Source: Streptomyces sp. JH34
Lineage (GTDB): Bacteria > Actinomycetota > Actinomycetes > Streptomycetales > Streptomycetaceae
DNA: 64,000 nt
Assembly (NCBI RefSeq): GCF_029428875.1
Contig: NZ_JAJSOO010000001.1
Location: 5,270,001 to 5,334,000, forward strand
Direction: 5' to 3'
Part shown: positions 1 to 7,537 of the stretch, piece by piece
How positions within the stretch are numbered: position 1 is the first letter of the stretch
Layout of the letters: each line of letters starts with the position of its first letter
Position numbers and translations under genes: made by a program
The notes under the pieces: generated by a model
Told to the model about the DNA's origin: nothing
What the model saw: the letters and a program-made list of their open reading frames with translations, nothing else
The model's database searches: none

Positions 1-1
1 C

Positions 2-349
2 GACGGGGCCCACCGCTACGTCCTGCGCCTCGCACAGCCGCCGCCGGTCCGGGGGTTCTGGTCGCTGACCGTGTACGACAGCCCGGGAGGCCACCTGGTC
101 GCGAACGCCGGGGAACGGTACGCGATCGGGGGCCGGACGCCCGGACTCGTCCACGGCGCCGACGGCTCGCTGACGCTGCACCTCTCCGCGGAACGCCCCG
201 CGGACCCGGCCGCGGTCGCCAACTGGCTGCCCGTGCCGCCGGGCCGCTTCCGTGCGGTGATGCGGCTGCACCTGCCCGATCAGGCGATTCTCGACGGGCG
301 CTATGTCATCCCGCCCGTCGAGCCGCCCGGGGGCCGGGCGGGAGCGTAG
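2..349 (+). CDS. DUF1214 domain protein, C-terminal part (5' end outside window)
   Basis: The frame is open from the first bases and reads DGAHRYVLRLAQPPPVRGFW, SLTVYD, then RYAIGGRTPGL and FRAVMRLHLPD before a TAG. The FWSLTVYD segment followed by an isoleucine/glycine-rich strand is typical of the C-terminal beta-sandwich DUF1214 domain, which usually sits behind DUF1254 in proteins of about 350-450 residues. Only about 115 residues are present, so the start and the N-terminal domain lie upstream. The biochemical role of this family is not established. A GTG at 71 is internal to the conserved block and is not the start. Confidence 0.8.
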   Translation, partial: DGAHRYVLRLAQPPPVRGFWSLTVYDSPGGHLVANAGERYAIGGRTPGLVHGADGSLTLHLSAERPADPAAVANWLPVPPGRFRAVMRLHLPDQAILDGRYVIPPVEPPGGRAGA

Positions 350-391
350 GTCCTGAGGCCGGTTGTCGGTGCTGCGTCGCACACTGGAGAC

Positions 392-616
392 ATGTGCCGC
401 AGCATCAAGACGCTTCGTCCGCCAGCCATCCCCGAAGAGGCCACCGAGGAGGAGATGAGAGCCGCCGCCCTGCAGTACGTACGCAAGGTGTCGGGCTTCC
501 GCGCGCCCGCCGCGCACAACCAGGAGGTCTTCGACCGGGCCGTCGCCGAGATCGCCGACGCGACCCAGCGGCTGCTGGACGGCCTGGAGATACGGGGCGC
601 CGCCGCCCGGGCCTGA
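392..616 (+). CDS. DUF2277 family small protein
   Basis: 74 residues starting MCRSIKTLRPP and containing EEMRAAALQYVRKVSGFR and NQEVFDRAVAEIADAT. This is the full-length signature of DUF2277: an N-terminal MCRxIKxLRPP followed by a compact helical segment. The family is widespread in actinobacteria and its function is unknown. It is soluble, with no signal or membrane segment. It is monocistronic on the plus strand and converges on the dedA-type gene that ends at 633. Confidence 0.85.
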   Translation: MCRSIKTLRPPAIPEEATEEEMRAAALQYVRKVSGFRAPAAHNQEVFDRAVAEIADATQRLLDGLEIRGAAARA

Positions 617-632
617 GCGACCGCGCCGGCCG

Positions 633-1295
633 TCAGGTGCCGGCCGGGGCTCCGGCCACCGTGACCGGGGCCGCGGGGACGGGACGGCGGACGACGACCG
701 CCGCGAGGGCGCCCGCCAGGAACAGGGCGAGTACCGAGACCGCCGTGCCCAGCCAGCCCGCGCCGAGCCACTGGCCCCCGAAGTAGCCGAGGCCCACGCT
801 GTAGACGGCCCAGGCGACACCTGCGACGGCCGACCAGGGCAGGAACTCCTTGACCTTGCGGTGCGCCGCGCCCGCCCCCAGGGAGACGACGGACCGGCCG
901 GCGGGAGCGAAACGGGCGACGACCACGAGCGCCCCTCCGCCGCGGCTCAGCGCCGCGCCGAGGCGCTCCTGCGCGGAGGTGAGGCGGCGGGACCGGGCGA
1001 TGGCCCGGTCGAGGCGCTCGCCACCGCGCCAGGCGAGGCGGTAGGCGACGAGGTCGCCGAGCACGGATGCGGTGGCGGCGCAGAGGGTGAGGACCACGAG
1101 CGAGGGCACGTGGCGGGTGGCTTCCCCGGCCGCGGCGGTGACCGTGGTGCTGGTGCTCGCGGCCGCCGCGGTGGCGGCGGTGATCACCAGCACACCGCTG
1201 GGGAGGACGGGCAGGAAGACGTCCAGGAGCACCGAGAGGGCGACCACCGCGTAGATCCATGGGCTGCCGATCAGCGCACCCACACTCTCGAGCAC
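633..1295 (-). CDS. DedA family membrane protein
   Basis: 220 residues with an N-terminal hydrophobic hairpin (LSVLLDVFLPVLPSGVLVI), a central amphipathic part with GDLVAYRLAWRGG and VVARFAPAGRSVVSLGAGAA, and C-terminal transmembrane helices. The FxPxGR-type motif is characteristic of DedA/SNARE-associated (VTT) proteins, which include lipid scramblase-like and undecaprenyl-phosphate flippases. The start is a GTG preceded by GGGGAG with 6-nt spacing. It is a single gene separated from DoxX by a strong hairpin. The substrate cannot be inferred. Confidence 0.8.
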   Translation of the reverse strand: MLESVGALIGSPWIYAVVALSVLLDVFLPVLPSGVLVITAATAAAASTSTTVTAAAGEATRHVPSLVVLTLCAATASVLGDLVAYRLAWRGGERLDRAIARSRRLTSAQERLGAALSRGGGALVVVARFAPAGRSVVSLGAGAAHRKVKEFLPWSAVAGVAWAVYSVGLGYFGGQWLGAGWLGTAVSVLALFLAGALAAVVVRRPVPAAPVTVAGAPAGT

Positions 1296-1473
1296 TTTCT
1301 ACTCCCCGTTCCCGTTTCCGTTCCAACACCGCGACGTCGCAGGGGAGCGGCAGGAGCGGCAGGGTCAGCTGTACAGCGTACGCCTGCCGTTCGCCCGGTT
1401 CACCTGGTATTCGCCGGGCGGTCACGCGATGTCGCGCAGGTCACGTGCGGCTCTGGCCCCGTGGGGAACACGA

Positions 1474-1507
1474 CTCCGGCCCCCCTCGTAGGGAAGGGGG
1501 GCCGGAG
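1474..1507 (-). terminator. Hairpin terminator downstream of the DoxX gene
   Basis: Perfect 13-bp arms (CTCCGGCCCCCCT at 1474-1486 and its complement at 1495-1507) around an 8-nt loop, starting 15 nt past the DoxX stop. There is no T-tract, as is usual in Streptomyces. Confidence 0.75.
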
Positions 1508-1521
1508 CGCGCGGAGCGTGG

Positions 1522-1980
1522 TCAGACCGAGACGGCCGGCGCCTTGTCATGGGCGGGCTCGCTCGAGCGTCCCGAGCCGCCGCGGGACGAGAACAGCCGG
1601 TCCAGGGCGATGGCGCCGGAACCGGTGAAGACCAGCAGCAGGAAGGCCCAGCAGAAGACTGCCGAGGCCTCGCCGCCGTTCTGCAGGGGGAACAGCGACT
1701 CGGGCTGGTGCACCTTGAAGTACGCGTAGGCCATGGAGCCCGAGCAGACGAGTGCGGCGACACGGGTGCCGAGGCCGAGCGCGACCAGGGTGCCGCCGAC
1801 GAGCTGGATGACGGCCGCGTACCAGCCCGGCCAGGTGCCGGCGGGGACGGTGCCGCCGCCCATGGCGCCGCCCAGGACTCCGAAGAGCGAGGCGGCGCCG
1901 TGGCAGGCGAAGAGGAAGCCGATGACGATGCGGAAGAGGCCGAGGGCGTAGGGCTGGGCCCGGTTCAGACGTATGGACAT
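1522..1980 (-). CDS. DoxX family membrane protein
   Basis: 152 residues with four predicted transmembrane helices. It opens YALGLFRIVIGFLFACHGAA and contains WYAAVIQLVGGTLVALGLGT and YFKVHQPESLFPLQNGGE, the DoxX/SURF4 pattern. Actinobacterial DoxX proteins act at the membrane in redox or thiol stress in some species; the role here is unproven. The start is ATG with AAGGAG about 11 nt upstream. The upstream region is unusually A/T-rich for this genome (about 2040-2080) and holds the CTTGCAAG palindrome and an imperfect iron-box-like sequence. Confidence 0.85.
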   Translation of the reverse strand: MSIRLNRAQPYALGLFRIVIGFLFACHGAASLFGVLGGAMGGGTVPAGTWPGWYAAVIQLVGGTLVALGLGTRVAALVCSGSMAYAYFKVHQPESLFPLQNGGEASAVFCWAFLLLVFTGSGAIALDRLFSSRGGSGRSSEPAHDKAPAVSV

Positions 1981-2091
1981 GGGGGGTGGGGCTCCTTCGG
2001 TCTGGGGACGTGAACCGATCGGGGCCCATCAGGTTAGGGAGACCTCACAATTGCTTGCAAGTTCAACATTTCGTCACTGGCTGAAACTCGG

Positions 2092-3774
2092 TCATTCGTT
2101 CGACGTCAGTGAGTCCTCCCATACGGTCTCCAACTGCGCCCCGGTGGGCCTCGCTCTGGCCTGAACCAATGTCAGCGCAGCTTTCCGGCCGTGCAGGGTG
2201 AGCGTCATCAGCTGGTTGCCGAACCACGGTCCGCCCGTCCTGTGCCAGCGCATCGGAGGGCGCCCCGTCCGACCGTGGAGCGTCAGCGCGCGCCCGAGCC
2301 ACCGGCCCGCGCCGCTCCAGCCGAAGCGGAACCCGGCGCGCATGTACGCGGGGACGGAGTTGTGGACGGGGGAGCAGGTCAGTTGCAGGACGCGAGCGAC
2401 GGAAGTGTCGTCCGAGGTGGAATCGGACCACTGGGGTTCGGTGATGTAGGCGTGGTGCACATCGCCCGAGAGCACGCAAATCGTCGCCGGGGCGCCGGGT
2501 GCGCGTCCCGCCTCCCGCAGCAGCTCCGACAACTGGGTGAAGGACTCCGGGAAGGCGGCCCAATGCTCCAGGTCAGCGGCCCTGCGCACCTTCTCGCCAC
2601 GGCGCGCCCAGCGTTCGCCGCGGGCGCCGCGGCACAGGGCCGCGTTCCAGGTCTCCGCATCGTGTACGAGGGGTGGCAGCAGCCACGGCAGTGAGGTGCC
2701 GATCAGGAGATGGTCGTACGCGCCGGGGTCGGTGAGCACCTCGTCGCGCAGCCACGCGGCCTCCTCGTCGCGGAGCATCGCCCGCGACTGTTCGTCGAGG
2801 GTCCGGGCCGCCCGGGTATCCACCATCAGCAGCCGTACTCGGCCGAAAACACGCCGGTAGCTCCATCGGGTCCGGGCCGGGTCGGCGTCGGCCGTCGCGG
2901 CATGGGTGCGCAGCGCCTCGGTGCCGTCGTCGGCCGCGCGCACGGCCGCGTAGACCGGGTCGGCCTCCAGGGCCTCGGGGGAGAGATTGCCCAGGTGCTG
3001 GTAGACCCAGTACGACATGAGCCCGCTGACGATCCGCTCGTGCCACCACGGAGTGGCGCGCATGTCCCGGACCCAGGCGTCGCTGGTGTTCCAGTCGTCG
3101 ATGACGTCGTGGTCGTCGAAGATCATGCAGCTGGGCACCGTGGAGAGCAGCCATCGCACGTCCGGGTCGCGCCAGGACTCGTCGTAGAGGTGGGTGTACT
3201 CCTCGTAGTCCGCGACCTCCGCCCCGGGGGCCTCGTCGAGGTCGCGGCGGGCCGCGAGCCGCCGCTGCGTGGCCGGCGAGGTCTCGTCCGCGTACACCTG
3301 GTCGCCGAGCAGCAGCAGGATGTCCGGGCGGACCGCCTCGGGATCGGCGGCCAGGCGGACGGCCAGGGTGTCGAGCGCGTCGGGGCCGACGGGGTCGTGG
3401 CCGTGGCCGTGGGCGGGCGGGGCGGCCCACCGGCAGGAGCCGAAGGCGACCCGGACCGGACTCTCCTCGTCCGGCTGCGGGAGCGAGGGCGTGGTGATGG
3501 TGCTCGGCGGGAAGCGCGAGTCCTCGGGAGGCCACACCCGCCGGCCGTCGAGCAGTACCTCGTAGGGCGTGGTGGAGCCGGGCGTCAGGCCCGTCACCAC
3601 CACCAGGGCGTAGTGGTGCCCCTGGACGGCGAACGTCGGGGAGGTACCCGCCGCGCCGTCCGCACAGCGGACCTCCGCCGTGCAGGGCCTGGTCGACTCC
3701 ACCCAGACCGTCGCCCGGGAGCCGGACTCCCAGTCGACGTACCTCAGCAGCGGTCCCAGGCGTAGCCCGGCCAT
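2092..3774 (-). CDS. Alkaline phosphatase D (PhoD) family phosphoesterase
   Basis: 560 residues with the PhoD metal-binding blocks in order: FGSCRW near residue 110, LLLLGDQVYADE near 155, MIFDDHDVIDDWN near 220 and LSGDVHHAYIT near 435. PhoD enzymes are Ca/Fe-dependent phosphomono/diesterases. Most are exported by Tat, but this one has no twin-arginine signal and begins MAGLRLGPLLRYVD, so it resembles the cytoplasmic actinobacterial subgroup. The start is ATG with GAGGAGGG 6 nt upstream. No clear PHO box was seen. Confidence 0.85.
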   Translation of the reverse strand: MAGLRLGPLLRYVDWESGSRATVWVESTRPCTAEVRCADGAAGTSPTFAVQGHHYALVVVTGLTPGSTTPYEVLLDGRRVWPPEDSRFPPSTITTPSLPQPDEESPVRVAFGSCRWAAPPAHGHGHDPVGPDALDTLAVRLAADPEAVRPDILLLLGDQVYADETSPATQRRLAARRDLDEAPGAEVADYEEYTHLYDESWRDPDVRWLLSTVPSCMIFDDHDVIDDWNTSDAWVRDMRATPWWHERIVSGLMSYWVYQHLGNLSPEALEADPVYAAVRAADDGTEALRTHAATADADPARTRWSYRRVFGRVRLLMVDTRAARTLDEQSRAMLRDEEAAWLRDEVLTDPGAYDHLLIGTSLPWLLPPLVHDAETWNAALCRGARGERWARRGEKVRRAADLEHWAAFPESFTQLSELLREAGRAPGAPATICVLSGDVHHAYITEPQWSDSTSDDTSVARVLQLTCSPVHNSVPAYMRAGFRFGWSGAGRWLGRALTLHGRTGRPPMRWHRTGGPWFGNQLMTLTLHGRKAALTLVQARARPTGAQLETVWEDSLTSNE

Positions 3775-3865
3775 GTGTGCCCTCCTCGCGTCGCCGTGAC
3801 CGATGGCTCCGTAGGGTACGGAACGACGGAGGAGGGCGGGTGGTTCCGCCGGGGCGGGTGAGTGG

Positions 3866-4510
3866 TCAGCAGCCGTTCAGGACCGACTGCAGGGCGCTCT
3901 TCTCGGTGGAGTCGACGCTGAGGCCGTAGTAGTGCTTCACGTGCACCCAGGCTCGGGCGTAGGTGCAGCGGTAGGTGGTGCGCGACGGGAGCCACTCGCC
4001 CGGATCCTGGTCGCTCTTGGACTGGTTGACGTTGTCGGTGACCGCGATGAGCTGGGGGCGGGTCAGGTCGTTGGCGAAGGACTGGCGCTGGGCGGTCGTC
4101 CAGCCGCTGGCCCCGGAGCGCCACGCCTCGGCGAGCGGGACCATGTGGTCGATGTCCAGGTCGGAGGCGGCGGTCCAGGTGGCTCCGTCGTACTCCGAGT
4201 ACCAACTGCCGCTGGTCGCCGCGCAGGAGGAGTCCTGCACGACACCGGTGCCGTCACGCTTCAGCACCACCTCGCGGGTGTTGCAGGTCCCCGACTGGGT
4301 GATCCAGTGGGGGAACTTGTCACGGCTGTAGCCGGTCGAGGAGCCCTCGGTGGAGACGGTGAGCTGACCCAGATACGTACGGGCGGTCGAGGCGCTGACC
4401 GGGGTGGGCATCGCGGCCTGGGCGGTCGGGGCCGTGAGGAGCCCGGTGGTGGCGGCGAGCGCGGCCGAGGCGGCGACGACGGCTATGCGACGCGCGTAGA
4501 TACCTGACAT
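3866..4510 (-). CDS. Secreted HNH-family endonuclease (DUF1524-like)
   Basis: 214 residues. The signal peptide ends near TAPTAQAAMP (about residues 1-33). The mature part contains DLDIDHMVPLAEAWRSGA, the DxDHxxPLxxAW motif of secreted HNH/DUF1524 nucleases, followed by ANDLTRPQLIAVTDNVNQSK and a conserved W/C pair (CTYARAWVHVKHYYGL). It probably degrades extracellular nucleic acid. The start is ATG with AGGGAG 6 nt upstream. It lies 91 nt downstream of the PhoD gene on the same strand. Confidence 0.85.
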   Translation of the reverse strand: MSGIYARRIAVVAASAALAATTGLLTAPTAQAAMPTPVSASTARTYLGQLTVSTEGSSTGYSRDKFPHWITQSGTCNTREVVLKRDGTGVVQDSSCAATSGSWYSEYDGATWTAASDLDIDHMVPLAEAWRSGASGWTTAQRQSFANDLTRPQLIAVTDNVNQSKSDQDPGEWLPSRTTYRCTYARAWVHVKHYYGLSVDSTEKSALQSVLNGC

Positions 4511-4751
4511 GTGAACTCCCTTGATGTGGGGGGCTGTTGCGCGGGCGACCTGCGGGGCCAGGCCATCGTGGCGGCGCCGGGTTTCGACGGGGTGGTCGCC
4601 AGGTAACAGAGTGACGACATGCGCACGTCACATCAAGGGTTTGGACGGTCGGTCTGACGTCCCGTCCGAAATGCGTTCGAGGCGCGGAGTTGACGAGTGT
4701 GCGGTTCCCGACGCGTCAAGGAGGGGTGCGGGCGGCCTCTAGGGTGAACTG

Positions 4752-5486
4752 GTGCTGCTTCCGGTCACTCCGACGCTGGGCGTCGTGCTCGCCGTGCTCC
4801 TGGTGTTCGCCGCCGCGGTCGCCGCGTGGGCCTCGCTGGGCAGGGCCCGCGAGATCGCCGTCGCCGGGCTGCGGGCCGCGGTCCAGCTGGCGGCCGTCTC
4901 CCTGCTCATCGGCTGGGTGGTGCACTCGCCGGGGCCCCTGCTGGGCTTCCTCGCCCTGATGTTCGCGGTCGCGGTGCGGACCGCGGGCCGGCGGATCACC
5001 CCCAACCGCACCTGGTGGTGGGCCGCCCTCCCGATCGGTGCGGGCGTCGTGCCCGTGGTCGTGGCGCTGCTGCTCACCGGGCTCCTCCCGCCGCGCGGGA
5101 TCGCGCTGATCCCGGTCACGGGGATCCTCATCGGGGGCGCCCTCACCGCGACCGTGCTCGGCGGCCGTCGCGCGCTGGACGAACTCGGGACGCGGCGCGG
5201 GGAGGTGGAGGCCGGGATGGCGCTCGGGCTGCTCGACCGGGACGCCCGGCTGGAGATCGCCCGGCCCGCGGCGTCGGACGCGCTGCTGCCGGGTCTGGAC
5301 CAGACCCGGACCGTGGGGCTCGTCACGCTGCCGGGAGCGTTCGTGGGCATGCTGCTGGGCGGCGCCTCACCGGTGGAGGCGGGCGCCGTTCAGCTGTTCG
5401 TCCTGGTGGCGCTGTTGGCGGTACAGGCCGTCGCCGTCGCCCTCGTGCTGGAACTGGTGGCGCGGGGAGTGCTCAACCGGGACTGA
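4752..5486 (+). CDS. FetB/YbbM-type ABC transporter permease (UPF0014)
   Basis: 244 residues with about seven transmembrane helices and the family signatures AVRTAGRRITPN, GGRRALDELGTRRGEVEAGM, and RTVGLVTLPGAFVGMLLGGASP. E. coli FetB pairs with the ATPase FetA in iron export. Here no ATPase gene is adjacent, so the partner must be encoded elsewhere. The start is GTG with AGGGTGA 4 nt upstream. It is divergent from the nuclease gene and convergent with the HAD gene. Metal specificity is not readable from the sequence. Confidence 0.85.
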   Translation: MLLPVTPTLGVVLAVLLVFAAAVAAWASLGRAREIAVAGLRAAVQLAAVSLLIGWVVHSPGPLLGFLALMFAVAVRTAGRRITPNRTWWWAALPIGAGVVPVVVALLLTGLLPPRGIALIPVTGILIGGALTATVLGGRRALDELGTRRGEVEAGMALGLLDRDARLEIARPAASDALLPGLDQTRTVGLVTLPGAFVGMLLGGASPVEAGAVQLFVLVALLAVQAVAVALVLELVARGVLNRD

Positions 5487-5489
5487 GGT

Positions 5490-5524
5490 GGGGCGGCCCG
5501 CGCCGCGTACGAGGCGGCCGCCCC
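5490..5524. terminator. Hairpin between convergent FetB-like and HAD genes
   Basis: GGGGCGGCC (5490-5498) pairs with GGCCGCCCC (5516-5524), leaving a 17-nt loop. It lies just past one stop and just before the other, so it could serve both strands. Confidence 0.5.
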
Positions 5525-5547
5525 GGCCCAGGGGCCGAGACCGCGCG

Positions 5548-6210
5548 TCAGGCGGCGTCGACGAGCAGGCGGATCGAACCGTCGGTGCCCGTTTCCACCC
5601 GGAGGTGTGTCAGGTCCTCGACGTGGGCGTCGGGGGAGAGCGCGGCGGCGCGAGGGCCGATGCCCACCACGCGCATACCGGCGGCGCGGCCCGCCGCGAT
5701 GCCCGCCTCGGAGTCCTCGAACACGATGCAGTCCGCCGGGTCGAAGCCGAGCTCGGCCGCGCCCTTGAGGAATCCCTCCGGGTCCGGCTTGCTGGCGCCC
5801 ACCATCTCGGCGGTGACGCGGGTCTCCGGCATCGGCAGGGCGGCCGCCGTCATCCGCGCCTGCGCGAGCGCCTCGTCGGCCGAGGTCACGAGCGCGTGGG
5901 GGAGGGCGGCGATCGACGCCATGAAGGCGGGGGCGCCGCCGATGGGCACCACACCGTCCGTGTCGGCGGTCTCCTCGGCGAGCATGATCCGGTTCTCCGC
6001 GTGGTTCTGCTCCATGGGGCGGTCCGGCAGCAGGGCGGCCATCGTGGCGTAGCCCTGGCGGCCGTGGACCACCTTGAGGGCGGCCTCGGGGTCGAGCCCC
6101 TGCGCGGTGGCCCAGCGGCGCCAGCAGCGTTCCACCACCGCGTCGGAATTGACGAGGGTGCCGTCCATGTCCAGCAGGAGGGCGCGGGCTTCGAGGACGG
6201 TGGCCGGCAT
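5548..6210 (-). CDS. HAD-superfamily (subfamily IA) phosphatase
   Basis: 220 residues with HAD motif I LLLDMDGTLVNSD near residue 11, motif II in PHALVTSAD, motif III lysine in GASKPDPEGF and motif IV in CIVFEDSEAGIAAGRAAGM. The pattern matches small-molecule phosphatases of the phosphoglycolate/sugar-phosphate group; the substrate is unknown. Two in-frame ATGs exist at 6216 and 6210. GGAG lies 7 nt from the second but only 1 nt from the first, so the second is chosen. Confidence 0.85.
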   Translation of the reverse strand: MPATVLEARALLLDMDGTLVNSDAVVERCWRRWATAQGLDPEAALKVVHGRQGYATMAALLPDRPMEQNHAENRIMLAEETADTDGVVPIGGAPAFMASIAALPHALVTSADEALAQARMTAAALPMPETRVTAEMVGASKPDPEGFLKGAAELGFDPADCIVFEDSEAGIAAGRAAGMRVVGIGPRAAALSPDAHVEDLTHLRVETGTDGSIRLLVDAA

Positions 6211-6252
6211 CGGCATGCTCCAGAGCGCGGGGGGACAGCTCGTAGCTGCGGG

Positions 6253-6319
6253 TGGAGAAAAAACAAGTAGCCCCGCCCGCCGGTCAGGGAGAACGAGCGG
6301 AGGCTACTTTGTTTCTCCA
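6253..6319 (-). terminator. A/T-rich inverted repeat with a T-tract, probable intrinsic terminator
   Basis: Imperfect arms of about 18-20 nt (TGGAGAAAAAACAAGTAGCC at 6253-6272 against GGCTACTTTGTTTCTCCA at 6302-6319). On the minus strand the GTAGCC/GGCTAC stem is followed by TTGTTTTTT. It lies between the peptidoglycan-binding protein gene (ends 6421) and the HAD gene, in one of the most A/T-rich patches of the window. It could terminate the former or act as a leader attenuator for the latter. Confidence 0.5.
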
Positions 6320-6420
6320 CGATACAAAAACCGTCGCGGAAACGCCAGTCCGCACGCGGAACCCGGTGCCGGGCCGGGTGCCGAGCCAGCGGTCCGGTGC
6401 CCGTCGCGGGGAATGCGCGA

Positions 6421-7398
6421 CTACCGGCGCCCCCTGCCGCTCGTCTGTGCCTCCAGGGCGCCGCGGGTCTCCGGCCCGTAGACGCCCGGCGGGTCGTTCC
6501 TGACCGACACCCACCTCTGGAACTCGGCGACGGCCTGCTCCACCTGCGCCGAGTAGTCGCCGTTGTCCGGGCCCCGGTAGACCCAGATCTCCTGCAGCCG
6601 GCGCTGGAGCTCGGAGACCTCCGCGCCGCTGTCGCCGCGTTGCAGCGTCGTGCCGGAGACCTCGTCGACGGGCGGTGCCGCCGCTGCCGTGGTGGGGGCC
6701 TTCGTCGCCACCGCGGAAGGTGACGGCGGCTGCGGGGCGGTGGCCGAAGGTGAGGCCGACGGACTCCGCGACGTCGACGGCGATGCCGAAGGTGACGCCG
6801 ATGCGGATGCCGACGCCGACGAGGACGGTGTCGGGGAGGACGGGGAGGCGGAGGGGGAGTCGGACACGGATTCGGCGGGCTCGTCGCTCGCGTCCGGCAC
6901 GCTCGTCGTGACCTCGGGCAGCGCTGCCGCCTCCCGGCCGTCCTCGTCGTCGAACAGGCCGCCCGCGAAAGCCGCCGTACCCACCACAGCGGCCACCGCC
7001 GCCCCCACGGCGACCGCGACGAACGGCCTCCGCCGGCGCGGCTGCACGGGATCGGGCCCGCCGCCCGCGTAGGCCGCGGCGCTCCTGCGGCGGTTCTCGT
7101 CCGCCACGGCGGCGTCCGGCCGCGCACCCGGCACCCCCGCCGCCTCCCGGCCCGGCGCGCCGTCCAAGAACAGCGGCATCGTCGTGGCCGCGTCGGGAGC
7201 CCCGTGGTCCCCCGTGTCCTCGCTGCTCAGCGTCACGTACGGCCGGATCCGCAGCGGGTCGAAGTCCTCGGCCGCCGCGATCTCTGCCGAACGGGCGTCC
7301 TGTCCGGGCCGCGTGGCCCCACCGGCTCCACAGGCGCACCCCGCCCCGGGTCTCGCGCTCTGCTCGCCACCGCACTCCGGGCATATTTGTCCGGTCAT
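6421..7398 (-). CDS. Zinc-ribbon, single-pass membrane protein with peptidoglycan-binding domain
   Basis: 325 residues. The N-terminus CPECGGEQSARPGAGCACG is a small Cys4 zinc-ribbon-like motif. It is followed by an acidic/polar segment, basic RRRRP, a transmembrane helix (VAVAVGAAVAAVVGTAAFAGG, about residues 127-147), a long Ser/Ala/Pro-rich linker (about 165-245), and a C-terminal PG_binding_1 domain (LQRGDSGAEVSELQRRLQEI, then YGPETRGALEA). The expected topology is zinc ribbon inside and wall-binding domain outside, giving a sensor- or tether-like architecture. The start is ATG with GGAGGGGA 8 nt upstream. No enzyme domain is visible. Confidence 0.8.
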   Translation of the reverse strand: MTGQICPECGGEQSARPGAGCACGAGGATRPGQDARSAEIAAAEDFDPLRIRPYVTLSSEDTGDHGAPDAATTMPLFLDGAPGREAAGVPGARPDAAVADENRRRSAAAYAGGGPDPVQPRRRRPFVAVAVGAAVAAVVGTAAFAGGLFDDEDGREAAALPEVTTSVPDASDEPAESVSDSPSASPSSPTPSSSASASASASPSASPSTSRSPSASPSATAPQPPSPSAVATKAPTTAAAAPPVDEVSGTTLQRGDSGAEVSELQRRLQEIWVYRGPDNGDYSAQVEQAVAEFQRWVSVRNDPPGVYGPETRGALEAQTSGRGRR

Positions 7399-7537
7399 CG
7401 TGGGTTCCCCTCCCCTTTGAACTGCCTGCGATTATGCAGGCCGCCGCGGGGAAGCCCAACGCGCGTAGCACTGCTCGGCAGGCCATAACGACACAGAGCG
7501 GCCAGGATGGGGGTCAAGCGGAACCGAGGAGATGCCC

